Below, one piece after another: positions 43,036 to 54,212 of a stretch of DNA of 64,000 bases. Origin of the DNA: Doryteuthis pealeii (taxonomy: Eukaryota; Mollusca; Cephalopoda; Myopsida; Loliginidae); assembly GCA_023376005.1 (NCBI GenBank), contig CM042180.1:43668422-43732421 (forward strand), read 5' to 3'. The notes beneath the pieces were generated by a model. It saw only the letters and a list, made by a program, of their open reading frames with translations, did no database searches and had not been told where the DNA came from. A program made the position numbers and the translations under genes. Positions within the stretch are counted from its first letter, which is position 1, and the number at the start of each line of letters is the position of its first letter.

Positions 43036-43262
43036 GTAAGGGAAACACATGAAGAAAAAAAACGGTTCACTGAAAATGATCGGCCTTCCTCGGGTATTTC
43101 TTATCGGACTCGGGAGCCTACCTGAACTCAGGAACCTTCTTTCAGAAATACCTGAAGAAGACTGGAGGCCACATCGGCTGAAACGCTGTACAGATAAAAC
43201 GAAGATCAGGACAATAGCCCAAATCGACCGTTTCCGTTCTTCAAGAGTTTCCCTTCCATAAA
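43030..43262. repeat. Fold-back element F, right block
   Basis: Arms TTTATGTAAGGGAAACAC and AGAGTTTCCCTTCCATAAA. It contains the CTGAAGAAG...GGCTGAAACGCTGTAC segment. Confidence 0.75.
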
Positions 43263-43271
43263 CCTTGTAAA

Positions 43272-43980
43272 GATAACAATGAAGATGAGGACAATAGTTC
43301 AAATAATCCAAATAAAACTAATTATCAAGCCTCATCTCAAGAATTCAGAGAAATAGTGTAGATAACAATAAAGATGAGGACAATAGTTCAAATAATCCAA
43401 ATAAAACTAATTATCAAGCCTCATCTCAAGAATTCAGAGAAATAGTGTAGATAACAATAAAGATGAGGACAATAGTCCAAATAATCCAAATAATACTAAT
43501 TATCAAGCCTCATCTAAAAAAAATCAGAGAAAAAGTAGAGATAACAATAAAGATGAGGACAATAGTCCGAATAATTCAAATAATACTAATTATCAAGCCT
43601 CATCTCAGAAATTCAGAGAAATAGTGTAGATAACAATAACGATGAGGAAAATAGTCTGAATAATCCAAATAATACTAATTATCAAGGCTCATCTCAAATA
43701 TTCAGAGAAATAGTGTAGATAACAATAACGATGAGGACAATAGTCTGAATAATCCAAATAATGCTAATTATTAAGCCTCATCTAAAAAAATTCAGAGAAA
43801 TAGTGTAGATAACAATAAAGATGAGGACAATAGTCTGAATAATCCAATAATGCTAATTATCGAGCCTCATCTCAAACATTCAGAGAAATAGTGTAATAAC
43901 AATAAAGATGTGGACAATAGTCCGAATAATCCATATAATGCTAATCATCAAGCCTCATCTAAAAGATTCAGAAAAAAAAA
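43272..43980. repeat. 89 bp satellite, eight units
   Basis: GATAACAAT starts units at 43272, 43361, 43450, 43540, 43629, 43718, 43808 and about 43895. The unit body (ATGAGGACAATAGTCCGAAT, TACTAATTATCAAGCCTCAT) equals the outer arm of fold-back F at 56178 and 56480. Confidence 0.95.
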
Positions 43981-44316
43981 TGAAAAATAAAAAATTAATT
44001 AAAAAAATTAACAGCCAGAAGAGCAAGGTGGCCGATTCCTCTTATTAAGAATTTATTGAGGGGACAAAAGCAGACAGATTGACACCATCACAATCACCTG
44101 GTTAATAATCCAGAAACAAGAAAGAAAGGTAAAAATATTTTTTTTAAAGAAGAAAAAAAAAGGGAAGAAAAGAAACAAAAACAGAAAGGAGGAAATTTGT
44201 CGAATAAATAAATATAGTTAATTAGTGTCTGAAGAATATATCAGAAGATCTGAAACACGTGTCGCAAATGTTGTAAAATGATAATAAAAGTTTTAAAAGT
44301 TTTGTGAACCTTCCTT
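43981..44316. other. A-rich DNA, nothing recognised
   Basis: Purine-rich low-complexity patches at 43972-44010 and 44130-44200; no coding signature. Confidence 0.5.
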
Positions 44317-44319
<3 letters not shown>

Positions 44320-44359
<40 letters not shown>

Positions 44360-44385
44360 ATATATATATTATATTATATAAAATT
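44320..44385. repeat. (TA)n microsatellite
   Basis: Broken TA tract beside a fold-back element. Confidence 0.95.
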
Positions 44386-44404
44386 AAACTGGAAGTGAAT
44401 CCGA

Positions 44405-44815
44405 CGGTATGTTGAAAAAGTATAGAATGGATAAAATAGGATATTTTAATCAATTTTACTTACCCGTGTTTCGGTCATGAGTTTATTTATGTGTACATTA
44501 TCCAAACTATTATTATTTTTAAATAACCAAATGAAATGAAATAATAATAATAGAAAAATGTAGAAATGTTCCGCACACAAAGAAAATTCGACCTTCATCA
44601 GAGTAAATCTTTATTTGAGATGAAATTCGTTGGAAAAAGTGGAGAATTTTTTAAATGTTCTAAAAAATAACTTTAAAAAAAATTTCATTTCATTTGGTTA
44701 TTTAAAAATGATAATAGTTTGAATAATGTACACATGGATAAACTCCTGACCGAAACACGTGTAAGTAATATTGATCAAAATATCGTATTTAATCCATTCT
44801 ATACTTTCTTTGCTT
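44405..44815. repeat. Fold-back element with loose arms
   Basis: Arms 44410-44545 and 44685-44815 (AACCAAATGAAATGAAAT against ATTTCATTTCATTTGGTT; TGTACATTATCCAAACTATT partner). The loop has CTGATGAAGGTCGAA on the minus strand (44587-44601), a hammerhead-like core with no stem II loop. Confidence 0.7.
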
Positions 44816-44909
44816 TATTTATTTTTTCAACATATATATGTTATTTCAGATATAAATTTATTTCGGCGCAGACCATAACATTTTTTTAAATTGCGAGAAT
44901 GCCACCAGG

Positions 44910-45032
44910 GTTCAATTCTTAAGTAACACGGATCGCCATCTACGGTCAATAGGCGGACCCATTTTTGGATCTTACCCCTCTGCAGAAGTGCAGTCAGTGT
45001 ATTCTAAAACCGCAGCCGACGGGGCTATCAAG
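44910..45032 (-). repeat. Element X 5' fragment
   Basis: GGTTCAATTCTTAAGTAACA to CGCAGCCGACGGGGC, the first 120 bp of the element on the minus strand. Confidence 0.85.
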
Positions 45033-45267
45033 ATGAAGGGTATTAAGACAAATTAGTAATTCTCTTAATGTTTTTTCTTCTTTTGATAATCGTAGATTAG
45101 GCGACTTAATCTGTCTTATGAGATATTTTTTTTATAGATTTCAGCAAATCCTTTGTAAGCTGCTGTGTTATTGGTTGTAATAGAAATTGTGAAAAACAGA
45201 AAAGAAAAACAGATTAAAACTGAATGTGGTGATGATATCATTAAGATAATAGTAATCGTTTTCAAGA

Positions 45268-45486
45268 ATGAGAGAGGGAGAGAGGAGAGAGAAGGAGAAG
45301 AGAGGGAGAAGAAGAGGGAGAGAGAAGGGGTGGAGAAAGAGAAAGAGAGAATGAAAGAAAGAAAGAGAAAGAAAAGAAAGAAAGAAAAGAGAAAGAAAGT
45401 GAGAAGAAAAAAAAAAAAAACAGATCAAAACTGAATGTGGTGATGATATCATTAAGATAATAGTAATCGTTTTCAAGAATACGATG

Positions 45487-45548
<62 letters not shown>

Positions 45549-45593
45549 CGAGAGAGAGAGGAGAGAGAGGCAGAGACAGAGTCAGAGAAAGGA

Positions 45594-45639
<46 letters not shown>

Positions 45640-46000
45640 AAAGAAAGAGAAAGAAAGCGAGAAAAGAAAAAAGAAAACCAGATAAGAACTGAATGTGTGA
45701 TGTGGTCGTCAAAATATTAGTTAATCGTTTTCCAGAATACGAGAGAGAGGGAGGGGGAGAGAGAGAGTGGGAGAGAGAAAGAGAGGAGAGAGAGAGAGAG
45801 AGAGAAAGAAAGTGAAAGAAAAGGAAAGAAAGAGAGAGAAATAAAGAAAGAAACAGATTCAGAAGCAGAGAAAGTGAGGGAAGAAGGAGAGAGAAAAAAG
45901 GAAAGTGAACAAAGAAGGAAAGCGAGAAAGAGAAAGAAAGAAAGACAGAAAGAAAGAAAGAAAAAGAAGGAGAAAGAAAGAAAGAAAGAGAGAAAGAAAG
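45268..46000. repeat. (GA)n/(GAAA)n array with repeated 170-230 bp unit
   Basis: ACTGAATGTGGTGATGATAT occurs at 45220 and 45429, and a degraded form near 45688, each followed by GA-rich sequence starting AATACGA. So the array has a larger repeat unit. Confidence 0.85.
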
Positions 46001-46638
46001 AAAGAAAGAGAAACAGATACAGGAACAGAAATAAAGAGAGAGAGAGAAAAAGAGAAAGAGAAATATAAAGAGAGAGAAAGAAAGAAAAAATGAAAAGAGA
46101 GACAGAGAGAGAAAGAAAGGAACAGAAAGAATGAAAGAAAGAAAGATAAACCGATACAGACACAGAAATAAAAAGAAAGACAGAGAGACAGAGAGAGGGA
46201 GAGAGAGAGAGAGAGAGAAAGAAAGGAAAAGAAAGAAAGAAAGAAAGAAAGATAAACCGATACAGACATAGAAATAAAAAGAGAGACAGAGAGACAGAGA
46301 GAGGGAGAGAGAGAGAGAGAAAGAAAGGAAAAGAAAGAAAGAAAGAAAGAAAAATAAACCGATACAGACACAGAAATAAAAAGAGAGACAGAGAGACAGA
46401 GAGAGGGGAGAGAGAGAGAGAGAAAGAAGGAAAAAGAAAGAAAGAAAGAAAGAAGAAAGAAAGATAAACCGATACAGACACAGAAATAAAAAGAGAGACA
46501 GAGAGACAGAGAGAGGGAGAGAGAGAGAGAGAAGAAAGAAAGGAAAAAGAAAGAAAGAAAGATAAACCGATACAGACACAGAAATAAAAAGAGAGACAGA
46601 GAGACAGAGAGAGGGGAGAGAGAGAGAGAAAGAAAGGA

Positions 46639-46669
<31 letters not shown>

Positions 46670-46802
46670 AACCGATACAGACACAGAAATAAAAAGAGAG
46701 ACAGAGAGAGGGGGAGAGAGAGAGAGAGAGAGAGAGAGAAAGAAAGGAAAAGAAAGAAAGAAAGAAAGAAAGAAGATAACCGATACAGACACAGAAATAA
46801 AA

Positions 46803-46845
<43 letters not shown>

Positions 46846-46940
46846 AAAAGAAAGAAAGAAAGAAAGCAAGAAAGGAAGTGAGAAAAAGAAAGAAAAAAAA
46901 AAAAAAAGAGAAAGAGAGACGGAAAGAAAAGATGTAGATA
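46001..46940. repeat. Approximately 105 bp minisatellite in purine-rich DNA
   Basis: ATAAACCGATACAGACACAG recurs at about 46146, 46251, 46353, 46464, 46562, 46668 and 46777, each followed by AAATAAAAAGAGAGACAGAG and a GA/GAAA run. The 490-codon minus-strand frame is an artefact. Confidence 0.95.
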
Positions 46941-46974
46941 CACAAAACAGAAACAGAGAGTTCCTAACTTTGTA

Positions 46975-47160
46975 TTCTTGTGCTAGTTTGCTACATTCGC
47001 TTAATATATGGTTTAGGGTCTTATCTCATGTCACCACACAGTCTACATTTACTGTTCTTATTGTGTTTTATCAATTTTTGCTTGGATATCATTTATTCTT
47101 ATGGCATTATTTTGTGCAGCAAAAAGTGATTCAGTTTCTCTCTTGAGGTTTCCTCTTCTT
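46975..47160 (-). pseudogene. LINE-C upstream fragment
   Basis: CACCACACAGTCTACATTTA and ATTTTTGCTTGGATATC recur in related form at 47990-48130, next to LINE-C C-terminal blocks. It is probably the region just upstream of the C-terminal block on the minus strand. Confidence 0.6.
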
Positions 47161-47224
47161 AACTATGTCCAAGTCTTTTCATGTGCAACCTCTCCGATTT
47201 GTTGTTTGAAGTGTCTATATAAAT

Positions 47225-47250
47225 GTTCTTCTTCCCATCTTCTTCTTCTT

Positions 47251-47305
<55 letters not shown>
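47225..47305. repeat. (TTC)n(TTA)n microsatellite, LINE-C 3' tail
   Basis: Its complement (TAA)n(GAA)n follows the LINE-C 3' end, as at 2766 and 5789. Confidence 0.95.
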
Positions 47306-47309
<4 letters not shown>

Positions 47310-47321
47310 CACCTTTTGAGT

Positions 47322-47720
47322 TTTTCACATCAGCGTTAGCTGATGGTATATCACTGGAATCTGAGTAACAACAAGTCTCCTCAGGTCTCCAGGACTCTTC
47401 TGAGTATTCTGGCAGATTGCAGCAGTGCAGTGTTCTGAATGGTCTCGATTCTCCCACTGATTTCCAGATTTTCCAAACTTTTTTCCAATCTTTTTGGGTG
47501 CACCAACCACAATTGGTATCTCTTTGACTTTCATATTCCATAACTTTATCAGTTCTCTGACAAGGTCTAGGTATTTGTCAATTTTTTCATTTTCCCTCAC
47601 CTTCATCCTGTGACAAGTTCTTTCTTTTTTGTTCATCAACACTAGGTCTGGTCTTCTTGCTGGGATAAGGTGATCCGTTTTTATTTCAAAGTCCCAGAGA
47701 ATTTTATGCGTTTCGTTCTC
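47322..47720 (-). pseudogene. LINE-C C-terminal fragment, minus strand
   Basis: Reads LMNKKERTCHRMKVRENEK, then IDKYLDLVRELIKLWNMKVK, EIPIVVGAP, then a frameshift to IRGRIETIQ-like sequence. Same family as 1857-2405. Confidence 0.8.
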
Positions 47721-47735
47721 AAGATTCTGGTTTTG

Positions 47736-47739
<4 letters not shown>

Positions 47740-47768
<29 letters not shown>

Positions 47769-48130
47769 GTTTTCCCACCTGCGTTAGCTGATCGTATTTC
47801 ACTGGAGTTTGACTGACAACAAGTCCCCTCAGTTCTCCAGGACTCTCCTGAGTATTCTAGCTTATTTCAAGAATGCTGTTATCTAGATGGTCTCAATTCT
47901 CCTCTGATTTCTCTAGTCTTTTTTCTGAGATTTGGGGGACCGTTCCCAATGCCCCAACTACTATTAGTATCACTTTCACCCTCATATTCCACAGTTGCTT
48001 AATACATGGTTTACAGTTTCATCTCTGTCACCACACAGTCTACATTTACTGCTTTGTTGTATCTTATGAATTTTTGCTTTGATAAAATTTGTTCTTATGA
48101 CATTTTTTGTGCACCAATTACACTGGTTTA
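47740..48130 (-). pseudogene. LINE-C C-terminal fragment, second minus copy
   Basis: (TTA)n tail at 47740-47768, then the complement of CTGGAGAACTGAGGGGACTT, VPNLRKK-type coding, and the CCACACAGTCTACATTTACT region at 48030. Head-to-tail with the copy at 47322. Confidence 0.75.
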
Positions 48131-48254
48131 CAAAGAAATTGAGGCAAGTACAACAATAGCTGTTTTAACCTAATTTGGGGGTGCTGTATTCAGATTGAAA
48201 TTTTATAGTCAGTCAAACAAGCATTTATAGATAAGTGTTCAGCGATACCTGAGT

Positions 48255-48255
<1 letters not shown>

Positions 48256-48296
<41 letters not shown>
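48256..48296. repeat. (TA)n microsatellite
   Basis: About 40 bp of TA marking the tail of the SINE B fragment that follows. Confidence 0.95.
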
Positions 48297-48299
<3 letters not shown>

Positions 48300-48372
48300 C
48301 AACCCTTCCGCATGAGCAGTATGTAACACAAGGTCAATATCTGAAGCGGAGTTTAACAGGTTTGAATTCAAA
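48297..48372 (-). repeat. SINE family B 3' fragment
   Basis: ACCAACCCTTCCGCATGAGC and GAAGCGGAGTTTAACAGG match the end of the SINE at 13889. Confidence 0.8.
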
Positions 48373-48479
48373 CTAAATCACTTGACCTAAGGAAATCTTC
48401 AGAAAATAAACAAACAAACGAATTGAATAAAGAATATAAAATTAAAATTCAAAATTCAAAAATAAAAAATCCAAAAAAT

Positions 48480-50115
48480 CAAAGTTTTAAAATCAAGAGG
48501 ATCCTGATTTTTAGAGCAACGATGTTTCGATGATTTTGCAGACAAACAAAAAAAGACTTGAACCAAATTTCTTCAAATGCAGAAGAATAAACAAAAATCA
48601 AAGAAAGAAAAAGAAAAAAAAACAAAGAATGGAATTAAAGAAATCCAAAAATTCCAAGAATTCTGAGAATCTCTTCTCTTGTAATATGAATTTTCATTCA
48701 ACATCAAAATTGGATTATTCCTTTTTTTTTTTTTTTTTTTTTTTGGTTTTATGGAAATTTTGAAAATCTTCATCTTCGAGGATCTGTTTTCGATGTCTGG
48801 AGATTTTGTCGGCAAAAATCGAAAAAAGAATATTTGCAGGAATGTAATCGGAATCTAAAATGTTTTACCCATTTTTTAACGGGTGAATGTTTTAGATTTC
48901 ATAGATATTCAATACACATAAAGATATGTACAATAGTCGCTCAGATGAACATGTAACCCAGTTAATTTAAGTTGGTTAGTTGATTGGATATTACGGCATT
49001 TCAACTCTTGAGGTTTTTTCAGTACAACAAAAAAATTCAAAACACTTTGTCCTGAAGAAGATCTCTTGTTTGATTGCCTGATATTTTGTATTTCATTTTT
49101 TTTTATATTGAAAATAATTTTAATTAGAATACAGTGTCTCTAAGCGAATTTTGATCGGTTTTGGTTTTATGTGAAAATCTTCTTTGAGTATCGGTTTTCG
49201 ATGTCTGTAGATTTGTCGGTAAAAAAAATTGCAGAAATAAAATCGGAATCGAAAATATTTCTTGTTTGAATGTCTGATATTTTGTATTTCATTTCATTTT
49301 ATTTTATTTTATATTGAACATAATTTTAATTAGAATACTGTGTGTTTAAGCGACTTTTGATCGCTTTTTTTTGTTTTTTTTTGTTTTATTCTATAGAATT
49401 TTTGAAAATTACCCTACCCACGGTGTTTGTTGTTCTATGCCTGAAGGAGTTAAACTACGTGAAACGAAAAGCCGTATTATACACTTTGGACAAGATATAT
49501 GCCGTGAAGTAGGAGTTCATGATAGTATCTGTTTTCGATGTCTGTAGATTTGTCGGTAAAAAGATTTGCAGAAATAAAATCGGAATAGAAAATATTTCCC
49601 CACTTTTTTTCATAGTTATTCAATACACATGAAATATACACACTGGTCACTCAGATAAACATTTAACCATGTCTGGTTGGTAATTTGGAAGGCTTTTACG
49701 GTACTAGTGAAGAATAGCGCTCAATAGATAATATCATCAGATATTACGTCATTTCAACTCTTGGGGTTCTTTTCAGAACAAAAAAATTTAAAAACACTTT
49801 GTCCTGAAGAAGATCTCTTGTTTGCATGTTTGATATTTTGCATTTCATTTTTTAATTCTATTTTATATTGAAAATAATTTTAATTAGAATACTGTGTGTT
49901 TAAGCGACTTTTGATCGTTTTGTTTTGTTTTATAGAATTTTTGAAAATCTTCATCTTCGAGGATTTGTTTTCGATGTCTGCAGATTTGTCGGCAAAAACC
50001 GAAAAACAACATATTTGTAGAAATGAAATCGGAATCTAAAATGTTTTACACATTTTTTAACGTGTAAATGTTTTAGATTGAAAAGATATTCTATACGCAT
50101 AAAGATATGGGTACG
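48480..50115. repeat. Complex tandem array, units of about 350-450 bp
   Basis: TCGATGTCTGTAGATTTGTC with GAAATAAAATCGGAATC recurs at about 48790, 49198, 49530 and 49970; TCCTGAAGAAGATCTCTTGT at 49050 and 49803; TTTTAATTAGAATACTGTGT at 49120, 49325 and 49880. Units are partial and rearranged. A further unit lies at 50925-51080. Confidence 0.8.
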
Positions 50116-50239
50116 TGTAAAAAGCATTAAACTTCATTACATTTCCCGGAAATACTCGAAACGATACTAATAGCACGCCACAGATAATATGATTAATTTA
50201 CGTAAAAAAAAGAAATTACACTTCATTACATTGCTAGAA

Positions 50240-50905
50240 TTACGGCATATCAACTTCAGTGGGTCATTTAATGCCGACAAAGTTTTCAAATAAATTCATT
50301 CTTAATGCATAACACAATTTTGTTTATAAACTCATATTTTTCTAAAGGGGTTGGGGGTTGCCATAAGGGCAATAGGGTTGGGGCAATCAATAGGTGCTAG
50401 GGTTTGACGTTTATAAACTCATGTTTTTCTATTTAACCCATAGATGGACCCTAACAGGTACTACCACTCCGGGTCAGAGTGGACCAGCGAGCAATGGTGA
50501 TGAAGGGGTGCTCCACATTCCCCCAACCTCCAAAACTGGAACCTCACCATTAGATAGAGTTTAACATCAACCCAGGACATGTAGACCCTCAGTCACCGCC
50601 TTCTAGCACCCATATGATAAAAAGGGGTTTGGGGTTGCCATAAGGGCAATAGGGTTGGGTCAATAGGTTGGGGCAATCATATAGGTGCTAGGGTTTGACG
50701 TTTATAAACTCATGTTTTTCTATTTAACCCATAGATGGAACCCTAACAGGTACTACCACTCCGGGTCAGAGTAGACTAGCGAGCAATGGTGATGAAGGGG
50801 TGCTCGACATTCCCCAAACATCTAAAATTGGAACCTCAGCATCAGATAGAGTTTAACGTCATTCCCAGGACATGTAGACCCTCAGTCACCGCCTTCTAGC
50901 ACTAA
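50240..50905 (-). repeat. Element X with internal tandem duplication
   Basis: The junction GGGTTTGACG|TTTATAAACTC occurs at 50400 and again at 50695, showing that a roughly 295 bp internal part has been tandemly duplicated. Remnants before it suggest a third partial unit. Confidence 0.8.
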
Positions 50906-51108
50906 TACAGAATAGTACGCAAGGAATCATTTCGCTGTCTGTAGATTTGACGGCAAAAACCGAAAAAATATTTACAGCGATGAAATAGGAATCTAAATTG
51001 TTTCCCCCATCTTTTGTTTTGTGAGAGTAAATGTTTTAGATTTAAAATATATTCTATACGCATAAATATATGAACACTAGACACTCAGATAAACGTGTTT
51101 GTGGCAAC

Positions 51109-51256
51109 CTTTGATGCACCAATTCTTTCCTATCGACTGTGCCAAAAAGTGCGGATGGTCCAACAGAAGCCTTCACCACTATAAACAAATCCCTGTGTAG
51201 ATTCATTGTGTGTATGAACCCTCATACGTCGATAATCGACGGGAGAGTCCATTTAA
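51109..51256 (-). repeat. Dispersed repeat, copy 2 (see 873-1017)
   Basis: CAATTCTTTCCTATCGACTG to TCGATAATCGACGGGAGAG, the reverse complement of the first copy, again next to a short TA tract. Confidence 0.7.
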
Positions 51257-51531
51257 TATATATATTAACTGTAACCGTTTATCGCGAAGGGCACACACGT
51301 GTAGTCGACTGTAATTAATCAATATCTTGTTTAATTCACTGGGTTTAACCCTGAGGATCCTTATGGTGAAACTCGAATAGGTTATCACTTGTACCTGTAT
51401 TGTAATAAATTTGCTCTACTAACCTATTGAGCACTTTGTATTTGTTATATCGCTGACTTACCTTCCTGAATTTTACATCATCTAACCATCGTGACCATAT
51501 TCACCGGTAAGTCACCTTTTCCATTATGCAT

Positions 51532-51582
<51 letters not shown>

Positions 51583-51585
<3 letters not shown>

Positions 51586-51775
51586 TTGAAAGGAAGGAAA
51601 ATATCAAATATTGCTCTGTATATAATCTAAAAGATTATTATACATTGAGCTCTCTGTAGTGATTTAAAGATTCACTGTATTTATACATACTGGATCATAC
51701 AATAATAATACAGTGTGTCTTAGAAATCACATCTAGAATCATCTCTCACTGCCAAGTTTGGATACCTGACATCTC
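51583..51775. repeat. Copy of the sequence after the 280 bp palindrome
   Basis: ATTGCTCTGTATATAATCTA to ACTGCCAAGTTTGGATACC matches 35104-35267 and 9600-9765. Flanked by (TA)n at 51536 and (CT)n(TA)n at 51785-51845. Confidence 0.85.
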
Positions 51776-51778
51776 CCC

Positions 51779-51784
<6 letters not shown>

Positions 51785-51845
<61 letters not shown>
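51785..51845. repeat. (CT)n(TA)n microsatellite
   Basis: About 30 bp CT then 30 bp TA. Confidence 0.95.
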
Positions 51846-51848
<3 letters not shown>

Positions 51849-52206
51849 GGATCGTAGCCCTGAAAGCACTAAGCGAAACTTTTAGTAGGTTTATCTGACT
51901 CGTTAGATTTATCTTTATTATTTGCTCTACTTGGGTATTGAGCACTTTTTACTTATTAGCTTTAGTTTCCTGGCGGTTTTGTGTGAATATATATATCTTA
52001 TATATATATATATACACATAAATTGTTTTTTCTTTTGGCCAAATATTGTACCAATAGATTATTTTTGGTTGGTACGATTATCTTGGTCTTTTCTTTTTTT
52101 TCCAAAAATTTTTTTCTCACTGGGTGATGTTTGGTAGTATATTTTTACAATCAAACTATTTACTGGGTTTGTTCTCACCGCGAGGATTTACCAACAAGTT
52201 TGGTAT

Positions 52207-52208
52207 AT

Positions 52209-52267
<59 letters not shown>
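52207..52267. repeat. (TA)n microsatellite
   Basis: About 60 bp of TA. Confidence 0.95.
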
Positions 52268-52269
<2 letters not shown>

Positions 52270-52429
52270 TCCAGTATTCTTGTCGAGATAGAGTTAGTCA
52301 TGTTGGCTTCATGGCACTTGAGTCATGTTAAAAATATATATAAAGAAATACTAAAGTGTTTTTCTCAAGTCAAATTAATTGTGTGCATTCGATCCATTAA
52401 GATAAATCCTATCATTAGACGCAATTTAA

Positions 52430-52578
52430 TCGCTTGACTCGCTGAAATGGAAGGAAATAATTGAAAAAAACTGTTGGTGTGTGTTGGAGCTAAACACAGA
52501 TCTGCATCTCAACTTCCGGTTTGAGCTGTGTCTAGCTGCGACAATGTTTGAGGGGGTGAAACTTTTCCTGCGACAGTT

Positions 52579-52617
<39 letters not shown>

Positions 52618-52790
52618 CGACACAGTTTCTCGTTTTTCTCTCCGGTCTGTTTCAGCACGTTTTTTTCGCAAAAGAATTGCAAAGAATTGCAACACAGTTT
52701 CCCGCCTTTGGCGCAGACATGACACACGCGGTGTTCAGTTGCGAGTTGCTGACGTCAGACTCTGCGCAAAACTCGAGAAGTAAAATAAAA
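52430..52790. promoter_or_regulatory. Promoter-like region 2 (ETS, E2F x2, CRE)
   Basis: Non-repetitive and relatively CpG-rich. ACTTCCGG (ETS) at 52512-52519; TTTCCCGC (52698-52705) and TTTGGCGC (52707-52714), both E2F-type; CRE TGACGTCA at 52750-52757. A (CT)n tract of about 34 bp sits between (52583-52616), and AAAGAATTGC is repeated at 52671-52690. Such grouping is typical of housekeeping or cell-cycle promoters. No exon is identified, and open frames here (about 100 codons) have no known motif. Confidence 0.4.
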
Positions 52791-52869
52791 CAAATTGCAG
52801 ACCAGGCTTTTGTATTTGAATAAAAATAAATAAATATATAGGGTGACCCCAACCCTCAAAAAACTAAAA

Positions 52870-53475
52870 CCCCTTGTTTGGTTTGTTTGTTTTGTTTTAC
52901 GGCATATCAACCTCAGTGGGTCATTTAATGCCGATAAAGTTTTGAAATAAATTCATTCTTAATGGATAATACAATTTCTTTATAAATACATTTTTCTATT
53001 TAACCCATAGATGGGACCCTAACAGGTACTACCACTCCGGGTCAGAGTGGACCAGGGAGCAATGGTGATAAAGGGGTGCTCCACATTCCACAAACCTCCA
53101 AAACTGGAACCTCACCATCAGATAGAGTTTAACGTCATTCCCAGACATGTAACCCTCAGCCACCGCCTTTAGCACCCATATGATAAAAAGGGGTTGGGGC
53201 TTGCATAAGGGCAATAGGGTTAGGGCACTCATATAGGTGCTAGGGCTTGACGTGACCAGCCGATTGATCGGAGGGGCCTCTCCGACCGCCCGTCTAACCC
53301 AAGATAGGGCCAAAGTGGAGTATTGCATGTCATGAACTGCTCATCCACCTGGGTTCTATCCTTAAGCATAACGGGTCGCCACCCACGGCCAACAGGTGGC
53401 CCCATTGGGGGAGTCTTACCCCTCTGCAGAGGTGCAGTCGGTGCATTCTAAAGCCCCACCGACAGGGCGGTATTT
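52870..53475 (-). mobile_element. Element X, full length
   Basis: Left end is the tail complement GGTTTGTTTGTTTTGTTTTA; right end CCACCGACAGGGCGG. Little internal damage. The short frame at 53029-53328 is unlikely to be coding since other copies break it. Confidence 0.9.
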
Positions 53476-53644
53476 TAAACAGAGAATTCCTTTAGAACAA
53501 AGCAACCAAGATGTGAAGAATCATTGTACAAAGACTGAAGTTTAAGTCCGACAAGTTTCTTGAAATTTTATAGACGTTGATCAGATTAAATAAAATTTAT
53601 TTGGGTTCTGTTTTTTGGAGAGTCGTTCTGTATATATATATATA

Positions 53645-53935
53645 TTTACCAACCCCCCTACACGAGCAGGATGTGACACAAAGTCAATTTCTGAAGCGGA
53701 GTTCAGCAGGTTTGAATTCAGAGTGTTCCTACTCCTAGACCGGTTGCCTAACCAAGGTTAAAGAGCCCAGTATGCCCTACTATTTTATCCATAGCTGGAG
53801 GGAGAGTAGGATTCATACTTTCCCAATGGTATTAGCGCTAAGAGAAATGCAATTACCACATCCAGGATTTGAACTCGAGGCGACGAGTCCATTTCCCATG
53901 GCTTTAACCATTACACACGCGCTTTCTGTATATAG
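53645..53935 (-). repeat. SINE family B, full length
   Basis: Reverse strand head GTGTGTAATGGTTAAAGCCA (A box), CTCGAGTTCAAATCCTGG (B box) and the complete body ending CTCGTGTAGGGGGGTTGGTA with a short TA tail at 53632. Confidence 0.9.
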
Positions 53936-54210
53936 TTATAAATTGGAGAAGTAGGGTCGTGATCCACAGAGGACCAGCTTCATTTTGATGTAAGATACAT
54001 GTTCCTGTGTAATTTTTGACTCACCCTAGTATTTGAACAAAAAATAAAGTAAACAAAGAAAGAAAGAAGGAAAGAAAGAAAGAAATGTTTATTTTCAGTC
54101 ATTAGATTCTTTTACAAAAAACAAAAAAATCAATTAATGTATTAATGTGTGGAGGATGATCACTAATTAGGACTGAGCCTATTCTAGTAGTGGCCACCTC
54201 TGTTATTTAA

Positions 54211-54212
54211 TA
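54211..54212. repeat. TA target duplication, left of mariner
   Basis: Matches the TA at 55545-55546. Confidence 0.85.

Larger units (their letters stand above)
39243..43980. repeat. Composite block, right copy (about 4.7 kb)
   Basis: Direct repeat of 34829-38900. The extra length comes mainly from 42080-42720, holding (TA)n, (GT)n and AT-rich sequence that is absent on the left. Confidence 0.9.

Noticed and set aside
45473..46945. 490-codon open frame on the minus strand
   Set aside because: It is a translation of GAAA/GA minisatellite DNA; all three frames on that strand are open and low-complexity.
53029..53328. 99-codon minus-strand frame as a small gene
   Set aside because: Lies within element X; equivalent frames in other copies are broken at different places.
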